Shown one piece after another: positions 35,525-48,375 of a stretch of 64,000 nucleotides of DNA. The notes beneath the pieces were generated by a model. It did not search any database. It had not been told where the DNA came from and worked only from the letters and a program-made list of their open reading frames with translations. Positions within the stretch are counted from its first letter, which is position 1. Each line of letters starts with the position of its first letter. Origin of the DNA: Camellia lanceoleosa (taxonomy: Eukaryota > Streptophyta > Magnoliopsida > Ericales > Theaceae); NCBI GenBank assembly GCA_025200525.1, contig CM045763.1:57615530-57679529 (forward strand), read 5' to 3'. A program made the position numbers and the translations under genes.

Positions 35525-35690
35525 GAGATTTTTTATGGGAAAAAGTCTCATACACCCAGTAAACTTGACACCCAGTGACACCCCAGTGCCACGTGTCACT
35601 GGGTGATTGGCCCAAAAAAAAAAATGTAAAATCGAGTGGGGCCCCCGCCATCGGGGTCAACACCCACTGGGTGTACCCAGCACAACTGTT
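35525..35690. repeat. CACCCAGTG-repeat patch with inverted ends
   Basis: Four CACCCAGT / ACTGGGTG words, including CATACACCCAGTAAAC near the left and CACTGGGTGTACCCAG near the right, which are roughly inverted. Possibly a small MITE. Boundaries uncertain. Confidence 0.35.
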
Positions 35691-35755
35691 TTTTATGCTT
35701 GAAGTTGGGTGAGCACTAACGAGAGGTTGTGCGACCTTCTTGAAAGTGGTTGTTT

Positions 35756-36684
35756 TGGTGTCGTTTAATAACATTTATGTTTTTAGTTTTTAGTTTATAT
35801 TTTTAAAAGTTTTAAAAATTTAAATAAAATTTTTTTGATAAATTTTTTATTTATAAATTAATGGTCTCAATTTATAAATTTAGCCAAAAAATATAAACTC
35901 AAAAAATGAGTTTATGTTTTGAGTTTTCAATTATTTTTTTTTTACCACCTAACACTAGCTATCACCCGCCACCATTTTCCACCAGCGTCTTCCGTCACCA
36001 CCACCCACCTATCACCCACTCGCCGCCACCACCCACCCCCCGCCGCCACCACCACCACCACCACCACCACCCACCTCTAACCCACTCTCCACCACCCGCC
36101 ACCTGCCTGTCACCACCACCCGCCACCACCACTCACCACCCACCTATCACCACCATCCACCACCCACCCGCCACCACCACCACCCAAAGACCCACTCGCC
36201 ACCTACCCACCCACCTACCACCACCACCGCCACCACCCACCCACCACCACCCGCTTGCCACCACCATCCACCCATCCGTCACCACTTTCCACTACTATCT
36301 TCCGTCGCCACCACTCGCCACTTGCTACTACTTTCCACCACCGTCTTCCGCCACCATTACCCACTCACCCGCCACTTGCCACCACTTTCCACCACCGTCT
36401 TTTGCTACCATCACCCATCACTTGCCACCATTTTCCACCACCGTCTTCCACCACTACAACCCGCCATTATTTTCCACCACCGTCTTCCGCCGCCACCACT
36501 CGTCACCACCCACCACCCGCCACCACTTACCATTTTTCACTCTTTTTTATATTTTTAAGTTTTTTTAAACATTTTGTCTAAACCAAACGCGTTTGTAGTT
36601 TATGTTTTTTTAAAAATAAACAAAAATCAGTTTATAAAATTTTTGTAAATATAAACTGAAAATGTAAACGTTACCAAACAGGCC
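35756..36684. mobile_element. MITE enlarged by a CCACCA minisatellite
   Basis: Left arm GTCGTTTAATAACATTTATG ... AGTTTATATTTTTA; right arm, reversed, GCCTGTTTGGTAACGTTTAC ... AGTTTATATTTACA. Between them sits the CCACC-rich array 35940-36540. Confidence 0.5.
35940..36540 (+). repeat. CCACCA-type minisatellite
   Basis: About 600 bp of CCACCACC / CACCCGCCACC / TTTCCACCACCGTCTTCCG repeats. The second half has a higher-order phrase TTTCCACCACCGTCTTCCGC repeated about six times at 30-50 bp spacing. Long His/Pro/Ser/Thr open frames (up to 220 codons) result from the repeat and are not called as genes. Confidence 0.8.
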
Positions 36685-37229
36685 CTTTGCATTTGAGATC
36701 GGGTTGGGTTGGAATTATTTTATTCATAAAAAAATAAAATAGATTTTTTAATTTCAAATTAAAAGTTGTCACATTTAAATCATAATTATTTTATTTTATT
36801 TTTTTACAAAAATTTTAAAAAAAAACTAAAAAATCATCTCAAATGAGGCTATTTTAGCCACAAGCTAAAATAATTAATAAAAGCTGGCTTTCTAACTTTT
36901 TTTGAAAAAATATGTAAAGAAATGTGAAAGATGAATTAAAAGTTGTAAAGTGACTTTTAATCCACTTTCCAAAAGAGACCAACGCCTAATTATGGCCTAT
37001 TTTGAAAATTTTGTTAAAAATAATTTTTTTTTTAACTTTTTAGGTCATATTATTTCTATATTTTATTGTACATTTTTTATAAAAAAATTTTTTTTTAAAA
37101 ATTTAACTTACTTTTCAAAAATAAGCCTAATAGAGAAGGAACAAGATTAGACAATTACAATTTATAACTAGATGAATAACTTAAAAGCAAAAAGCAAAAG
37201 TTACCAATTATTTATAATTGAGAAATTCT

Positions 37230-37690
37230 ACTATGTACATCTTTGAGAAGGGACTTGGGATGTTACTGTGACTAAATCACAGCAGATCACAGCAGTGATC
37301 TGTTGTTAGTTGGTGAAGGGTTTTTCTAATTTTTTTTTCTTAATAATTTGAATTGTTCATATTGTAAAGTTCGTCGCGTATATCATTTATATAAAAATCA
37401 AGTTGATCAGAATTCCGTAATCCTATGATCATATTTAAATTGTTTATAAAAATTAGCAAGATAATGTTAACCGTTTATTTTTTTAAAAATAAATGTGTTA
37501 TTGTTATAAAGCTAAAGATTTTTAATCAATTTAATTTTTTGTATGGATGATCTATTCAACAAATCTTACAATATGAACTATTCGGATCATCAAAAAAGAC
37601 TCCAAAAAAACCCTCCACTAACTCGCAACAGATCGCTGCTATGACTTAGTCACAACAGAATCCCCAAGTCCTTTGAAAATGGTATATCAT
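37230..37690. mobile_element. Foldback MITE, family F copy 3
   Basis: Arms GAAGGGACTTGGGATGTTAC ... GTGACTAAATCACAGCAG and, in reverse, AAAGGACTTGGGGATTCTGT ... GTGACTAAGTCATAGCAG. Inner core TTTGAATTGTTCATATTGTA and its reverse partner match copies 1 and 2. Confidence 0.6.
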
Positions 37691-37885
37691 ATGCCCCTCT
37701 AATTATGTAATTTTTTTTTAATTATGATCAATTTTCTTCTTTAATTAGGATATTATGTTAGTTATAACTCATGAATTCTTTAATTATATTTCATGTTATA
37801 TTTAGTTATGTTAATTTTTTTTATTATAACTCAAAAAATATAAAATTATACTATTTTGTTTTTTAATTAGAAAATGTGTACCATA

Positions 37886-38131
37886 GGCTTCGTTTGGAAA
37901 ATGACTGTTTTAGTTGACTATTTTAGTTTTTGGTTATTTTAGTAGGCAAAATTTTTTGTGTTTGGAAAAATGGTTGGATTTTTTTTATAATTGGATGCAA
38001 TATTTGTGAGAAAAAAAAGTGAAATGATTATGACTTTAATATGATATTTCATTTTATTAATTATTTTAACCTTTATTTTTGTGTGTAAATTTTAACTAAA
38101 AAAATCAAAAAATTACTTGTCACATAGGGCC
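37886..38131. mobile_element. MITE with ATA target duplication
   Basis: Ends GGCTTCGTTTGGAAAATGAC and ACTTGTCACATAGGGCC, flanked by ATA on both sides. Confidence 0.5.
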
Positions 38132-38189
38132 ATAGTATTTCATTTATCACTAGATAAATTTCATTGTCATATGAATATATAAATACTTA

Positions 38190-38630
38190 GTTTTTGTTTG
38201 GCATTGGCTTTGTTAGTTAATTTTTTTGTATTATGACTTTTTTAGCCTAGTATGGTTTGACTTTTTTAACTTTTGTGAGAGAAAAAATGTAATGAGGCCT
38301 CGTTTAACAACATTACTTTTTAGCTTAAAAGCTAAAAAGTCACTAAAAAAACTAAAAAAGCCAACAACCTATACCAAAAAGTCAAAGATTATCTTTTCTC
38401 TCTACTTTTTGTACATCTTTTTGTAAAAAACCAAAAAATCATTACAAACATACTAATTTTTTTTACATAATATTTTAGCCAAAAACTAAAAAGTTACTAA
38501 AAAAATATGTTCCCAAACGAGGCTTGATTATGGTTTGAATGTGATATTTTATCTTATTAGCTAATATAGCCAATTTTTTCATTTTGTGCTTTTTTAGCCA
38601 AAAATAAAATGCCAAATGAAGCTTTACTCC
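38190..38630. mobile_element. MITE family H, copy 3 (interrupted)
   Basis: Outer ends GTTTGGCATTGGC and GCCAAATGAAGC with the family interior AAAAAATGTAATGA | TTATGGTTTGAATGTGAT. It is split by the nested element 38296-38524. Confidence 0.6.
38296..38524. mobile_element. Nested MITE with TGA target duplication
   Basis: Ends GGCCTCGTTTAACAACATTA and, reversed, AGCCTCGTTTGGGAACATAT, 229 bp, inserted in the family H element. TGA lies on both sides. The uninterrupted family copy at 7492 (reversed) confirms the empty site. Confidence 0.75.
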
Positions 38631-38689
38631 TACTAACTAAACACGTGATTTTCAATTACCATATTTTCATAGGAAAATGTTTGAAAGTT

Positions 38690-39180
38690 CTAGAAAAGAA
38701 GCTCTAATAGCTCTGATGTGGGTGTGGGCCCCATCTGATGTGATATTTTGATTTTATATATTTTTTTAATAAAGATTGAGATGTCTAATTTTGGAACTCT
38801 AAAGAGAGCTCTAGTGATGTGGTAAGGAATTTGGCCCACATTTGATGTGATGTGTGCGCCTATATTTTTGTTTTTTTTGAAAAATGCTTCAGAGCTCTAA
38901 AGTTGCTTTAATGATGTGGCAATTGTGTAGGTCCCGCCTTGATGTGATGTTTTGGCTTAACTCTTTTTCTTTTTTGAATCTGTTAGCTCAATAGAGCTCT
39001 GTTTAGAGTTCTACTTTTAGAGCTATGAATCACAGCTTTTTTTTTTTTCTTTTTCTCTTGCCACATCACTAGAACTTTCTTTAGAGTTTTAAAATTAGAG
39101 TTCTCTATCATTATTATTATTATTATTATTTGATTTTCCATATCAATAGAGCTCAATTAGAACTCTAATTTTAGGGGATA
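38690..39180. repeat. Diverged repeats of GAGCTCTAA ... GATGTGG ... GATGTGAT
   Basis: Three or four imperfect copies at about 100-bp spacing, each with GAGCTCTA-type word, AATGATGTGG, a GGCCC or GGTCCC patch and TTGATGTGATGTTTTG. Ends in an ATT microsatellite (39110-39130). Confidence 0.45.
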
Positions 39181-39279
39181 AATCACTACGGATTTTCACA
39201 TAAAAAATGTTATAATATTATTAAAATAATAAACTTAAAAAAGAAAAGAAAAGAAAAACATTGATAATAACAAACAAGG

Positions 39280-39670
39280 AGTGCAGATCCTCGGCCGCAC
39301 TTCCCTACGACCCTTCTTGCCGCGCTCGCCAAACGACGTCATTTTGTTTAGTGTCTTTTATTTTATTTTTTCCAAAATTTGAGTTTTTCGCTTTTTCTTT
39401 TCACTTTCATCTTCGTCTCTATTTAGTCCTAACAGAGAGAGAAGAGAAGAGCAGGTGGACAAAGAGAGAGAAAGAGATAGAAGCGGAGAGACGATCAGCG
39501 AAGATGGAGAGATGATCAGCGAAGACAAAAAGAAAAACAAATTAAGAGCGATGGTGGGGAGAAGCGATGATAAAGGATAGAGGATGGCGGACGGACACGA
39601 GTCCGGCGTTGACACGACGGCGACAAGGCGACATTGTAGCCATGACGAAGTCCACTTTAGTCTCTGTTTC
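39280..39670. repeat. AAACGACGTCATTTTG motif and GA-rich block
   Basis: GC-rich lead-in with CCAAACGACGTCATTTTG at 39328, then T-rich and GAGAGAGAA-rich tracts and a GC-rich tail (39570-39650). Third member of the motif set at 1320 and 23200. Confidence 0.45.
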
Positions 39671-40578
39671 ATTTGTCCACCACTATATACATATATATAA
39701 TTGTTTTATACAGTTATTGTATTTGTTTTTAATGAAATGGATATTTTTGAAATGGGTTTGATGATATGATATATATGATTTGTTGTTGATATGCACAGTG
39801 TTTGATGATATGTTGAAAAATGAAATATATGTCGCATTACTTCAAGAAAAAATAATATCTTTCCTTCAAAATTAAGAAACAGAGCATTTATAAATGATGC
39901 TTTAAACTTAAGCTTTTAAACTGAACTACTAAATATATATATTTATTATTTTTTAATATTAGGTTATTTGCTTCAATGATTATCTGTTTCTGAAACTAAA
40001 GTTCTATTTATTTCCCTATATAAAACATTTAGTAATACTATACCAACAAAATTACTTTGCAAACTGATATGGCAATGAGTTATTTCTATCATTTAAATCT
40101 GTCGTTATGACATCACACCTCATTTTGTTTAGTTCAAAGCCTTTGATAGACTACCAGAAAACATCTAGTATGTTCAAGTCAATTAGATTAATTCATTTAT
40201 TTAAACGGTCTATAAAACTAATTAATTTTGAAGCTTCACCTTATATGGGCCAAAGCTACATCTTTCAGCATGTTAAATTTGACCCATAGACTAAGTCAGT
40301 GTTGCTGCCTATTCCTAAGCTTGCTGTCAAGGCAGGACCATGGCCATCAAAATAAAATGAAGCCAACATTTGGTCACAAAATATTAGGTTTTCTTCAAAC
40401 CCATGTCCATGCATCATTAGAAAGTTGGTATATGTTGATAGATTGCTGATGTAATTAAACTAGAAACACAGAGGTACTTTACTAAATTAGAAACACTGAG
40501 GTATAAAATTAAACGCTGTCATACATGTCCCAAAAAAATCCAAGTAATATAAATTATTTCATTGCACCTATAAATTGA
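39671..40578. other. AT-rich DNA upstream of the FAR1-like pseudogene
   Basis: TATA-rich; ends in a TTGCAG acceptor-like site just before the FAR1 start codon, so part may be leader or first intron. No coding region recognised. Confidence 0.4.
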
Positions 40579-41499
40579 ATTGCAGGTAATGGAAGAAAAT
40601 AATGTTGTTGATGAGTTGGCCAATTGTGGTTGGAAGTCGAAATTGGGCATGTCATTTGACTCTGAACAAGCTGCATATGACTTTTACAATACTTATGGCG
40701 GAAATGTGGGCTTTAGTATTAGCAAGGCGTATGCACATAAGAACAAACAGACTAAGGAAATAACTTCACAAACTTTTGTATGTTACAAAGAGATAATTCG
40801 GGATATTGACAAGTGAGATCCACTAGTAAAATTTCTGAGACAAGAGGTGAGATGTGGTTGTGGTGCCCGATTTAGTATCAAGTTAGATAGAAATTTAGGA
40901 AAATATGTTGTAATTGATTTTATTAAACATCATAATCATGACCTTGTGCCTCAAGAGTGCATTCATATGTTGTTATCCCAAAGAAAAATATCTACCACCC
41001 AAGCAATTGAAGTAGAATTGGCTTCAGAATTTGGAATTCTTCTTAGGTCTACTTATGAGCTATTTGGTAGGGAATCTGGTGGAAGAGCATCACTTGACTT
41101 CATGAAATTGGACCAAAAAAATTACTTGAGATCAAAGAGACAAAAAGATTTGGAATATGGAGAAGTGGGTAGTGTATTGCAGTACTTTCGTAAAAAAACT
41201 GTGGAAAATCCATCATTTTATTGTGTAGTCCAATTTGATTGTGAAGAGCAAATAATTAATATATTTTGGGTCCATGCTCAAATGATAATGAACTATGTTC
41301 AATTTGGTGATGTAGTGACCTTTGACACTACTTACAAATTAAATAACGAGCATAGACTTTTTGGAACCTTTGTTGGATTTAATCATCATCGAGAAATAGT
41401 TATATTCGGTGCAGCGTTGATGTATAATGAGACTGCCGGATCATTCACATGGTTGTTTCAAATTTTTTTGAAGGCAATGTCAAACAAAGCTTCGAAAAC

Positions 41500-43524
41500 T
41501 GTCACAACCCAAACCTGTCCCTAAAAGTTTGGCATCGTAACCGGTCAGTAATCCATGATTACCACAGGCCTTCCTGTGAAAAACATAATAATCGGGGCTC
41601 GCGGAAGCGAAGACAGAATACAATAAGTCCAAAGAGCTGTGCATTTATATGAACAACTAGTTATATGCCAAAAATGTTAATTTACCCACTAGCTTTACAT
41701 AACGTGTAACAAAAGATCATACATAAAACATAGGCACATGCCACAAATGTACAACAAAACAAAACTCACTAACGGCCTTTCAGGCCAAGCCCCAACTCGG
41801 AGGCACGCAAAACACCAGGTAGGCTTTAAAATGGCGGCTCGGTCAAGACTCTGCCTAGGCTTGACTCCCAGAACGCTCACCTATAAATACATATATACAA
41901 ACAGTAAGCTAAAGAACAGTGAATAACATTAAAGTAAAGGGGTAGTGAACGAATTCCATATAACATATATCCGTAAATCAAATTATTCGTAATCATTCAT
42001 ATCAGAACATATCATAATGGTAAATCTCAAGGAACGTAACACATAACGTCTTCCGACTAGAGTAATTGGTTCCGGATACCGATTAAACACATATCACCAC
42101 AATGAAGTGGCTAACGAGATCTCGTATCATATATTTGTCATGGACCCGCATTTTTATGCCGTCCCCCATGACTTGGGACTATCCGTAGATGCCATACTAG
42201 ATTCGCAAATAGGATATTCGTTCACAGAATCAAAATCACATTTCAAAAACATAACTTAATGTATCACGTTTGAAATATAGTTCATATTAACATAACTTTA
42301 CAGAAATGTTACTCACAGTGGGTTTCCAAAACCGGTTGCACGGTCTTCAAGGTTTGACCTACAAATACAAACATTACAGCATGATTCTTAACACATAGAG
42401 TAAACACATACTTGTAATCTCTTAATGGTGCTTCCATCTCATAACCTTGTTATCGTAACTTAATTAAGGCTTAAGGATGCCTAAAATGTAATGAGAATGC
42501 CAAAACATGCATTGGAACACTTTGTGAAATTTCAGAAAAATAGGTCCCCGCTTGAGCGTGTGTTCCCTGCTCGAGCGGACTGTAAGCTGTGACAAAGATA
42601 CTGGATGCACGAAATCCTTGCTCGAGCGGCAAAACCCCCGCTTGAGCGGTCTTCAAAAATCTGGGTGAAAACCAGTCCCATTTTCTGTTAAACCGTGGGT
42701 CTCTATTTTGCAAAAATCAACTTCTAAATCAGAAAACTCAAGATCCAAACACTTGAAAACACTTTAAATTAAGCTTCAAAACTTCCAAACAAAACCCAAA
42801 TGCATCATAAAACCTTGAATTGAGGTGGAAAACCATAAACATGTACATACAAGCTTCATGCTCAAAACCATGGAGTTTCTCCTTCCAAAATGAAAATCAT
42901 GCAAGAAAAATATGATTCTAAACATAAGTTACATAGTATGATGCCATGTATGCTCAAAAATGCAACCTAGATTATAAACAAAACACAATACCTTCAATTA
43001 TCCATAATTTCCCTTCATTCTCTTTACATACCATGAGCACATGAAGAAATCAACCTTAATCAAGAACTTAGAAGAGAAATTCTTACCTTGAGTTCTTAAT
43101 TGGAGAAGTTTAGCTTATTTCTCCCTTTCTAACTTCTTCTTCCTCCTTTGTTCACCCTTCTCACGAATTCTCTCTCTTCCCTCTTCCAGATATTTTCTTT
43201 CCTTTTGTTTTGAGTCAACAATGGTCAACATCCTTTTCTATGTATCGTATATAATAATTGTGCCAAATACATGAGCCAAACGGGGCTTAGCGAATCAGAC
43301 GAAATTCAGTTCTCAATTAAACGTCCTAAATGGTTCTAAAAATTTTCGGTATCACATAGGTGTGTTCAATTTCGTTTTCCGAACCCATTATGGTCATCAA
43401 TTTCAGTCCCGAAGTTGTAATTCCAACAGATATTTTTCCAATTCAAACAGATGTTCTTCAATTAATTCATATAAACACATAATTAATTACGGACAAGTAT
43501 GACATACGTTTTGGGGTTATTACA
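41500..43524 (-). mobile_element. Solo LTR, family A copy 2, inside the FAR1-like gene
   Basis: Starts TGTCACAACCC and ends GGGGTTATTACA, 2,025 bp, with AAAAC duplicated on both sides (41495-41499 and 43525-43529). The host codons read straight across the empty site. It matches family A at 9866-11790 in opposite orientation. On the minus strand CTCAAG|GTAAGAATT near 43088 looks like a leader donor, so minus is the likely sense. A CpG-rich cluster of CTCGAGCGG / CTTGAGCG words lies at 42550-42652. Confidence 0.9.
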
Positions 43525-43780
43525 AAAACTATTTTCACAGATCAAGATGTTGCGATGGCTAAGGCCATTCCAATTGTTATGCCTAATACAAACCACCGAC
43601 TTTGCACATGGCATTTGATGCAAAATGTTGTGAAGCATGTAAGTTCTCTTTTTGAAGATGTAGGGGTGAAGGGTGTGTTTTCAAAATTTATACATGAAAT
43701 TAATGACGAAGAAGAATTCATAATACAATGGAACTAAATGCTTGAAAGGTATGATGCACGCAACAATCATTGGTTGGAGC

Positions 43781-44350
43781 TAGGAATGACAACGGGCAGG
43801 GGATCACACTTCCCGTCCCCGATCCCCAATGGCAAAAATTACCCTGTCCTCAGCGCTGATCCCTGAGGGGGAACCTATTACCGTCCCCTAACGGGGATCG
43901 GGTTTCCCCAACCCCGAAAATTCCTCGGCCAAAAAAATAAACAAAAAACAAAACAGAAACAACCATATCAACAAAATCATCAACACAGATCATCATCAAT
44001 AACATCATCAACAAAATCATCAACATCAACAGATCTCAGATCTATGTATCTGAGTGTGTCACACTGAAAGAAGAGGACGATGGAGGCGATGGTTTGGTGA
44101 CTGTGACGAACGACGGAGGAGATCGGCAACGATGGACGACAGAGAAGGTGAAGTGGCAGTGCGAGGTGGACAGAGGTGTCGACGATGGACGATGAAAGAG
44201 GTGAAACAGTGGTGTGACGTAGACAGAGGTAGAGGAGAGGCGCGAAGGTGAAACAGTGGTGCAAGCTGGATGGCGACTCCGGTGTCATGGACAGTAGCGG
44301 TGGCACTGCTAAGGAGGAGGAAATGTGCGAGAGTGAGAAAGAGTAGAGGG

Positions 44351-44392
<42 letters not shown>

Positions 44393-44693
44393 CAGAGGAG
44401 AGGTCATATTAAAATGGAGAAAGAGAAAGAGAAAGATAAAGGAAGGAATTTATATGAATGAAGGATAGATAAGGTATAATAGTAATTTTACTTGAAACGG
44501 CAGGCCGAGGCGTGGAGCGACGGGACGAGGCCGAGGTCATAAAACATATCTCCATCCCCAGCCCGAAAATCATCGGGGATTTATTTTTGAATACCATCCC
44601 TGGCCCGTCGAGGGTATTTTTCGGGGAAAAACCGCTCTAATCGGGGTCAAGGGAGTAGGTCCCCGTCGGGTCGGTTTCAAATTGCCATCCCTA
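43781..44693. mobile_element. Non-autonomous hAT element inside the FAR1-like gene
   Basis: Ends TAGGAATGACAA and, reversed, TAGGGATGGCAA; 913 bp. The flanking 8 bp are GTTGGAGC and CTTGGAGC, the hAT-size duplication with one mismatch. Interior has GGGGATC / CCCCGTC-rich subterminal repeats at both ends and a (GA)n run at about 44357-44386. No transposase. Confidence 0.85.
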
Positions 44694-45182
44694 CTTGGAG
44701 CAAACTTTTGGTGAGAAGGAGAAATGGGGATGGCCATATATTATGAATTCTTGGGTAGCTGGAATGAGTACTACTCAACTAAGTGAATCCTTCAATGCAT
44801 TTTTGAAGGATTATCTCAATTGTGATAATAACTTGATGGAATTTTTCATGCATTTTGAGAGAGTGCTCTATGAGAAGTGGTATAAAGAATTGGAAGCTGA
44901 GTATAATTTGTCCCAAAAATTGCCAAGGGTTTCAATTCCAACTTTGATGTTAAAGCAAGTGGTAGAGATTTACACCAAAACAATTTTTGAGAAATTCCGA
45001 AATAAGTACGTATAATCCATTGAAGCATCCATTGTAGGCACTATTAATGATGGTAAGAGTACCATATTTACAATTAGAACGGTGGTAGATAGGAGGAAAA
45101 AAAAAAGAGAAAAGATAAGAATGTGACAATGGATAGAGATGGTTTTTTGAGTTGCAGTTACAAGAAGTTTAAAGTGAAGGGC

Positions 45183-48100
45183 TGTAGACACTCCATTTTG
45201 ACCGACCCTAAGACTTGGGCACTTTCTTTTGACCACCTGCTGATAAACATTGGAATATGTCATTTTATGAATTTCTCAACCGAAAAATCAAATTAAAGCT
45301 TTAATCCCAAACCTCACCTATTTTGGTCAAATTATTTTATATCACTAATATTTTATCAATTTGTAGTGTTTTATAATTTTTATCTAATTTTATGTGTGTG
45401 TACACATTTTTAGGTGTTTTTATATAAAATAATAAAAAAAACAAACAAAAAAATAAAAAAATGAAAAAGAAAAGAAAGAAAAGAAAAAGAGAGGGTCAGA
45501 TGCGGATAATGGGTTTTGGGATGGAAAAGGATTTTGTTTTTGCTAGATTCAAAGGGAACAGAGTGGACATTGTAATGATAAGTTTTTGGTGGAAAATAAT
45601 TCGGTGGAGTGGGGCTCAATTTGGTGAAATGGGTTTGAAAAGTAGTGGAGGAGTTTGAAAAGGTGGGGGAGAGCCACAAAAACACACACATGTCCAATAA
45701 AGAGAGAAAAAAAGAAGAGGAGACTCCATGTGCTCTTTCTCTCTCTTTTTAGTGAATAAACAATACACACATGCACTCGGTCTTCAATTTGGTCTTTCTC
45801 ATTTTCTTGATTTCACAGCAGACTTCATCAATAAAAAATGATTCATCAACACTTTCTCAGGGGAGATAGACAAACTTTTGGGGCAGAGGAGATAGACACA
45901 GCAGCATTTTTTTCCTTTGGAGCTTCGGCACACACACATTGGGGTGGGGAGAAAATGTAAGAAACACACACACACCCAACACACACACACACGGCACACT
46001 CACACCACCCTTGATCTGAGCACACCACACAAATGTACAACTCACACTCACATGCACATGGCTATGACACACTCATGCACACACGGCAGCAAGACATACA
46101 GACACACATGCACTAGCTCTCTCTCTCCTCTCTCTAGGACACACCACACACGACAGATCTCTCTCTCGATGCACTGACTCTCTCTCTTTTCTCTCGGCAC
46201 CTCTCTTTCACTCAGATCAGATCCTCTATTGACAAACCAAAAAAAAATGATCACCAAGCTCTCTCTCTTGTGCATAAACCCACGCATTCTAGACACATGA
46301 ACTCTCTCTCCCTCTCACTCTTTGCAGGTTTTTGGGTTTGAAAAAGAGACACACACATGCATTACAAACACACAAAAACTGCATCTCTCTCTGTATTGAA
46401 ATTCAAGGAGGAAGACAGACACACACACATGGGCTAGTCTTTCAGTCCTCTCTTGGTGTTCGAACTCGCCCCAAGTCCCTCGCTTTGCAAAGACTCAGAC
46501 CAACACCACCTCGCCAAAGCCACCGATCCTCACCACCACCTATAGAAGCCATAACAGTAAGCAACTCACACCAGTCCTCTTCTCGGCCATCACACACACA
46601 GACAGAGAACCACTGTTGCTCCACCGTCCTCGACCGTTGCAAACTAGAGAGGATTTGAGCCGGCTGAAAACAACACCTACAGACCCATTCACCTCCATAA
46701 CCACCACATGTCCAAACCAGCCGCTGACTGCCCTCCATAACCTCAAGAAGAAACTCGACCCCGAGTCCAAACAAGGTGTCGACGGTGGTTCTCTTGTTTC
46801 AGATGTGAAATTGCATGGGTGTTACACTAACGTCGTATCTCTGCTGGTGCGTTACCGTAGTGTAGACGCAGCGTTGCTGTGGTATGGACGCTGGTGCGTT
46901 GTCGGCATTGTTGTTCTGGTAGAGATTTGCAGCTGGATGTGAGTTTCATACGTGCTCATGCATGCGTGATCCAATTTGTTGATGCAGAGCTAAGCATGGG
47001 TTATTATTTGAAAGGAGAAGAGGCATGTGGGTCTAGTTGTGGACGGGTTTAGTTTTTAATGGTTTACGATTTACATGGGCTGAGGTTAATATGTGTTGTT
47101 CAGTTGCAAATGGGGTGAATGGGCCCACGATAATTTTGTCAAATCATGGGTTGGTATTGAGTTTGGCTAAGTGAATGTACATAGGCTCGATTGGATTGAA
47201 GACACATGGATCTTTGCTAGTTGCGAAATGACCGGGGTTTAAAACTTTTATTTTTATTTTGAGTGTTTGTGAGGTTTTATTTTATTTTATTATTCCCTCA
47301 TCTCTCTCTCATTTGGATCTGTAATATTTAAAATGTTGTAATAATTTCCCATCCCGCTTCTTTCTATCCCATTCTTTAATCGCTTTCCCTAACTGTACAT
47401 ATGTATATATCTGACATGTCATGCATATCCTTACTTTACATCCATGTTCCATGCATTAAGATTCGACTAAATTTGCATCTTTATGCTTTAATTGATTATC
47501 CCATGTTTTTATGCGCTATCACATGTTTTGCAATGTTTCACATGTCATATTTTAGAAGCCGAATCTTTAATGCATCTCAGGAGTGAATTGCATTAGGATT
47601 TTGTATACAAGATCATACATGTTTTACTAACTTTATTTTGTAGTTGTTCGACGGACGTCAATCAATCTGTGAGTTTTTATGCTTTAGCATCCCATTTGTG
47701 TGTGTTTTTCTTACTATGTGTTAGTATTCTACCATGAGGCTACTTGCTTACTTGATATAACTGTATGAATGCATGTGGATAAAGGCTTGTTGATTGAATT
47801 GGAATGGTTCAACGAATGTACATTTTAAGCCCACTTTGTAATGGCAAATTCACAAACTTTAAGCCCACTTTGTCAAGTGGCAAATTCAAACTCTTTTTGA
47901 CAAACAAACATGAAATTGAATTGTTCCAATTTGAGCAAACTAGTCTATACCTTGTATGCTTCACATAGTAAATTTTAGGATTTATTAAATAATCAGAATA
48001 TGAACATATAAAGAAACTAAAATTCATATCATGGTTTAGTAGAGGCCGATCTTTTGATCGGGTGAGCGGGGGTGCTCATTATTGACCTTCCCCTCTCATA

Positions 48101-48375
48101 CCTAAGGTTCCGAGCCAAGCATCCTTGGTTACGACGAACAGTGGCCTTGGCACTGAGTCATGGGTTTCCTAATTTCCCAAAATATTAGGTGGCGACTCTG
48201 AGATCTGATGACGCAGTCCATTTTTTACAAAATTACAATAAAATGGATTTTCAATAAAAGTTGCCAAATCTGGACTCTCATCTATGTTTCACATTGCACT
48301 CGTGAGACTAGATCAAAGAGATCTCGGGAGTCCGAACTGTTTAACGCGCGCGGGTACCCCCCTGAGCATGTTACA
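45183..48375 (+). mobile_element. Large solo LTR (Ty3/gypsy, Tat/Ogre-like) inside the FAR1-like gene
   Basis: Starts TGTAGACACTCC and ends GAGCATGTTACA, 3,193 bp, with a perfect 5-bp duplication AGGGC (45178-45182 and 48376-48380). The start phrase and a late GGTGGCGACTCTGAGATC (about 48189) are typical of Tat/Ogre-lineage LTRs. The interior holds long (AC)n/(TC)n-rich stretches (45950-46460) that give spurious open frames. No gag-pol region, so a solo LTR. Lineage is inferred from the two phrases. Confidence 0.8.

Noticed and set aside
35906..36568. 220-codon open frame rich in His, Pro, Ser and Thr
   Set aside because: It is read from the CCACCA minisatellite; similar long frames appear in the other phases, as expected from a stop-free repeat.
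39261..39672. 84-104-codon frames on both strands
   Set aside because: Purine/pyrimidine-rich composition gives complementary Glu/Arg and Ser/Leu frames; no motif.
43781..44693. Considered a separate gene on the basis of GC content
   Set aside because: hAT-like ends and an 8-bp target duplication explain it; frames inside are short and low-complexity.
45843..46774. Cluster of open frames of 65-110 codons on both strands
   Set aside because: They lie in (AC)n and (TC)n-rich DNA inside the large solo LTR and have low-complexity content.
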